Below are positions 54,280-57,156 of a DNA stretch of 57,156 bases, one piece after another. A program made the position numbers and the translations under genes. Positions within the stretch are counted from its first letter, which is position 1. Each line of letters opens with the position of its first letter. This stretch comes from Mucilaginibacter polytrichastri (GTDB lineage Bacteria; Bacteroidota; Bacteroidia; Sphingobacteriales; Sphingobacteriaceae), in the NCBI RefSeq assembly GCF_001911425.1, contig NZ_MPPL01000001.1:1380318-1437473 (forward strand), written 5' to 3'. The notes beneath the pieces were generated by a model. It worked only from the letters and a program-made list of their open reading frames with translations. It had not been told where the DNA came from and searched no databases.

Positions 54280-55794
54280 TTAGTTGCTTGCCCAAACTTT
54301 TAACAATATAACACCGTGCGGCGGTATGGTAAGGGTAGATTTATCAATGTTAAATTCGGCGATATCCTGTTGCCGCCATAGGTCACGCATCCTGGTTATT
54401 TTGCCTGATACACCAAAGAAGCTTACCTTATTCAAAGTAGTAGTTTTGGCAACATCGCCCCGGTTAAACGCAGCGAGTGCAAAGGCTCCGTCGAAAAGGG
54501 GTTTTAGAAAAAAATCTATCGGGCCATTACTGCCCGTCCGTATAGCTTGTTTGCCCAATTTATCCTGATTGATATCTAAAACTTCATCGTTAGTAAGCAG
54601 GCCGATCGTAAAATCATCCAGTTTATCAAGGTCGCAACCTAATATCAATGGCGCAGAAAGCATACACCAAAGCGAAATATGGCTATATTGTTCATCGGCT
54701 GTTAAACGTGTAGGTTTTATCTTAGGCCCCCAACCTAATTGGCCTACTACCAGCATGTCCGGATCATTCCAATGGCCGGGTGCAGCATAAGGTGCCCATT
54801 TATCCTGTGAAAAACCTATTTCAGATACCGAAAAATGCCAAAATGCTTCTCCTTGCTGCCAGGAATCATAAATATCGCCGGTTGTACGCCAGCTTTCTGC
54901 AAGTTTGCCATAAGCTTCCGCATCCGCTATTTTACCACTGTTTGATAAGCTGAAAACAATATCGCGTTTGTTAGCGTGCAATGCCTTGCTCATTTCTTCG
55001 GTATGTATTACATCTATTGGCCAATCGTATTTTAAGTAATCAATACCCCAGGCGGCCCATTGCATTGCATCGTTTTTCGCGAATGAAATTGCCCCAAACT
55101 TATTACCTGCTTTTTTCCATTCGCCAGTTGTTGTCTCGGCACTTCCGCCTGCAAATTTGGCGTAAGATGTTTCCCATGGGGTTGAATAAATCCCAGCCTT
55201 TAAGCCTAATTTGTGAATAGTATCAACCAATGCCCCCATGTTTGGAAACTTTTCGTTTCCCTGCAAACCCATGTATTTCCCTGCTCTTTTGCCCTGCCAT
55301 CCATCATCCATATTTATGTAGGCGAAACCGTGCTGGCTTAAGCCGCTTTTTACCATTGCGCGGGCTGTTTGCTCAATTTTTTCCTGGGTAATGGTTTCAC
55401 CAAAGGCGTTCCAGCTGCTCCATCCCATTGGTGGGGTAAGCGCAATCCGGTCGCCAACAATTATACTAAACTTTTTTTGAGCACTGCCAAACTGGTTGGT
55501 GGCTTTTAATGTGAGGGCGTATTCACCACGGGCTTTTAGCGTACCGGTTATCATGCCGGTAGCAACATCCACAGTTAGCTCTTTAGGCAGGTTTTCAATT
55601 TCAAATTTAATTGGGCGGATACCTGTAGCTGGTATATTATAAATTACCGGCGAACCCGGCCTTACGCCAAAAACAGCCGGCCCGTTAATACGCGGCGAAG
55701 ACGGTGCAAATGGCGTTAAACTAACGGGCAGGTTCTGTGCAGAAGTTGCATTCAAAATGAGGGATGCAAATAAAGTCAGCAAGTATTTTTTCAT
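54280..55794 (-). CDS. Family 27 alpha-galactosidase with N-terminal Ig-like domain
   Basis: Starting at 55794 (MKKYLLTLFASLILNATSAQ), the enzyme has 504 residues. A signal peptide is followed by a putative Ig-like (He_PIG) domain at about 40-118, with FEIENLPKELTVD and MITGTLKARGEY. The GH27 barrel begins LTPPMGWSSWNAFG. The nucleophile is D257 (YLKYDW) and the acid/base D307 (TTGDIYDSW). A C-terminal beta domain completes it. It removes terminal alpha-galactose. An ATG at 55815 would add seven residues before the signal peptide. Confidence 0.94.
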   Translation of the reverse strand: MKKYLLTLFASLILNATSAQNLPVSLTPFAPSSPRINGPAVFGVRPGSPVIYNIPATGIRPIKFEIENLPKELTVDVATGMITGTLKARGEYALTLKATNQFGSAQKKFSIIVGDRIALTPPMGWSSWNAFGETITQEKIEQTARAMVKSGLSQHGFAYINMDDGWQGKRAGKYMGLQGNEKFPNMGALVDTIHKLGLKAGIYSTPWETSYAKFAGGSAETTTGEWKKAGNKFGAISFAKNDAMQWAAWGIDYLKYDWPIDVIHTEEMSKALHANKRDIVFSLSNSGKIADAEAYGKLAESWRTTGDIYDSWQQGEAFWHFSVSEIGFSQDKWAPYAAPGHWNDPDMLVVGQLGWGPKIKPTRLTADEQYSHISLWCMLSAPLILGCDLDKLDDFTIGLLTNDEVLDINQDKLGKQAIRTGSNGPIDFFLKPLFDGAFALAAFNRGDVAKTTTLNKVSFFGVSGKITRMRDLWRQQDIAEFNIDKSTLTIPPHGVILLKVWASN

Positions 55795-55901
55795 AAAAAA
55801 GTTTAGTTTTAACATTCTATTTAGGTCATTAAAAATACCAAAAATGGCGTAATTAAAGCGAAAAAGCAGCTAACTAAAGGTGCGTATTCACATAAAATAT
55901 A

Positions 55902-57156
55902 TTAATGAGCCTTAAAATTCCATTTGGAGTTGTCACTATTCGCATCATATATTGCAAGTGTTGGTGTACTATCTCCTGAAGATACTAATGCTAACTTCTC
56001 TTTTGAATTTGGAACCACCTTAGGCATTATTCTATATGTTCCATCGGTAAATTGATCTATTCGCCATAATTGTTCCGGCGCGCCGGTAAATTTTGGAACG
56101 GTTATTACTTCTGCTTCTGCTGTTGCTGCTAATGCCCTATCTGTTCCTGTTATTACTATTTTGTAATATGGGCCGCCAATATATCCGTCTCCTTCGGGAG
56201 CTGCTGTAATTGTCCATTTCTGATGCGGCCGAAACATGTAATCTCCTATTCTTACACCAATGTTTCCGGCTGGCCAGGTTTTTACTATATCTGTTAATTC
56301 CTGAGATGGAACGGGTTTTACCGGCTCATCATTTTTACGATTAAACCAACGCATACCGCCTGCCATCCGTACAAAGTCAACTACCAATTCTAAGGCATAT
56401 CCTCTTCTCTCAGATTCAATTTCATATATTCCTTCTTTGAAATTATCTCCTGCAACGGGCCATCCATTTTTCCACAGTAATGGACGAATACCTAATACGC
56501 TAAAGCCACCTTGATCTAAATCTGCTTCATAATGACAAGACATTTTTTGAACACCATCGCCAACTATCAGGCGCCCAAAATGTCCGGGACCTGTAACTCT
56601 TTCACCAGCTGCAACTACCATCTTACCACCGCCTTTTAACATGTCTCTTCCCATATTATCAAGGTATGGGCCAGTTACTTTCCGGGAGCGGCCAACCACA
56701 ATATTATAGGTCGAATTGGGGCCATCGCAACATGTTCCGTGTGTACCTAATAAGTAATACCATCCGTCCTGATACATCAAATCTGTGGCTTCACAATCAA
56801 TGGCTATATTTATTGCCTTATTACCCGGTACACGTTTTCCTGTTTGGGGGTTAAGTTCAACGAGGCAAATGAACCCAAAATAGGTTCCGTAGGATAGCCA
56901 TAATCGTCCGTCGTTTGGGTCCAGAAGAAGCCCCGGATCTATGGCGTCATTATCCTCAACCCCATCAGACGACGCAACTACAACGGCTTCTGAATATTTA
57001 AAATCAGGAGATTTTGGGTCAAGCGTTTTATTCCACATGGTAAGTATTCTTCCGTTATGCCCGCCCCCTAAGCCACCACCAGTTGCGCCATAGGCCATAA
57101 GGTATCTATCACCAATCTTTACTACATCCGGCGCAGCCCCGCCTCCGGGTCTTTCT
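55902..57156 (-). CDS. GH43 endo-arabinanase-like enzyme with C-terminal beta-trefoil-like domain, 5' end missing
   Basis: The frame is open to the right window edge, so the N terminus is missing; an internal Met at 57098 is not the start. The visible part opens with RPGGGAAPDVVKIGDRYLMA (base Asp), then NDAIDPGLLL (modulator Asp) and IDCEATDLMY (acid Glu). This is the catalytic set of a GH43 propeller of the arabinan endo-1,5-alpha-L-arabinosidase type. After about residue 270 a domain with QLWRIDQFTDGTYRIMPK and SKWNF, resembling a ricin-type trefoil, may bind carbohydrate. It reads in the same direction as the GH27 gene and starts upstream of it. Confidence 0.88.
   Translation of the reverse strand, partial: ERPGGGAAPDVVKIGDRYLMAYGATGGGLGGGHNGRILTMWNKTLDPKSPDFKYSEAVVVASSDGVEDNDAIDPGLLLDPNDGRLWLSYGTYFGFICLVELNPQTGKRVPGNKAINIAIDCEATDLMYQDGWYYLLGTHGTCCDGPNSTYNIVVGRSRKVTGPYLDNMGRDMLKGGGKMVVAAGERVTGPGHFGRLIVGDGVQKMSCHYEADLDQGGFSVLGIRPLLWKNGWPVAGDNFKEGIYEIESERRGYALELVVDFVRMAGGMRWFNRKNDEPVKPVPSQELTDIVKTWPAGNIGVRIGDYMFRPHQKWTITAAPEGDGYIGGPYYKIVITGTDRALAATAEAEVITVPKFTGAPEQLWRIDQFTDGTYRIMPKVVPNSKEKLALVSSGDSTPTLAIYDANSDNSKWNFKAH

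Noticed and set aside
46144..57156. Polysaccharide utilisation locus with SusC/SusD
   Set aside because: No TonB-dependent receptor or SusD-like lipoprotein occurs in the window; the locus may continue beyond the right edge, but that cannot be claimed.

Overview
The window looks like chromosomal DNA from a Bacteroidota of the Sphingobacteriaceae type (Mucilaginibacter- or Pedobacter-like). The reasons are many lipoproteins and glycan-degrading enzymes, promoters of the Bacteroidota -33/-7 type (TAnnTTTG), mostly weak Shine-Dalgarno sequences, a YpdA-type reductase, and intergenic space filled with short inverted repeats. No rRNA, tRNA, CRISPR array, transposase or phage gene was seen. The genus is an inference from gene content, not from a marker gene.

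Layout. 1-6 kb (minus strand): start of dxr, a GH3-family acyl-adenylating enzyme, a polytopic membrane protein, two family 2 glycosyltransferases and a UDP-glucuronate epimerase, an envelope or glycan set. 6-10.8 kb: malate:quinone oxidoreductase, a small lipoprotein, a phytoene-desaturase-like flavoprotein and a ThuA-like protein. 11-15.2 kb: a TetR regulator, an SDR, a PadR regulator with a membrane partner, and a stand-alone fabF. Three closely matching palindromes lie before tetR, the SDR gene and fabF, which suggests a small TetR regulon. 15.4-17.1 kb: a 45-residue membrane peptide and a SCO/cytochrome c/lipoprotein operon. 17.8-20.3 kb: lysC-lysA. 21-27.6 kb: GH1 beta-glucosidase, a TPR sensor kinase, a glutaryl-CoA-dehydrogenase-like enzyme, folB and a GlcD-type oxidase.

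27.6-46 kb: an AT-rich AlbA_2 (Schlafen-type) gene, a thioesterase, an hsp20 gene broken by an in-frame TGA that lies inside a perfect hairpin, yajQ, ppk-ppx, a possible small RNA or attenuator before ubiX, a TMEM175 channel, a hybrid kinase, ypdA, fsa, the SRP RNA, a 2H phosphoesterase, dinB and a serine hydrolase. 46-57 kb: a fucose locus (AraC regulator, GH29 fucosidase, FucP, aldo/keto reductase, mutarotase, zinc dehydrogenase) followed by a tandem GH43 enzyme, a GH27 alpha-galactosidase and a GH43 endo-arabinanase cut by the window edge. No SusC/SusD pair is present, so this is a monosaccharide-uptake type of locus as far as the window shows.

Main points for a second look: the hsp20 interruption, explained by one hairpin-templated mutation; the three-site TetR regulon with a probably leaderless tetR mRNA; a near-perfect 31-bp PadR operator; the short transcription unit before ubiX; crossing complementary segments before lysC; a 135-bp element with 26-bp terminal inverted repeats; and a repeat that supplies the last codons of a sensor kinase.
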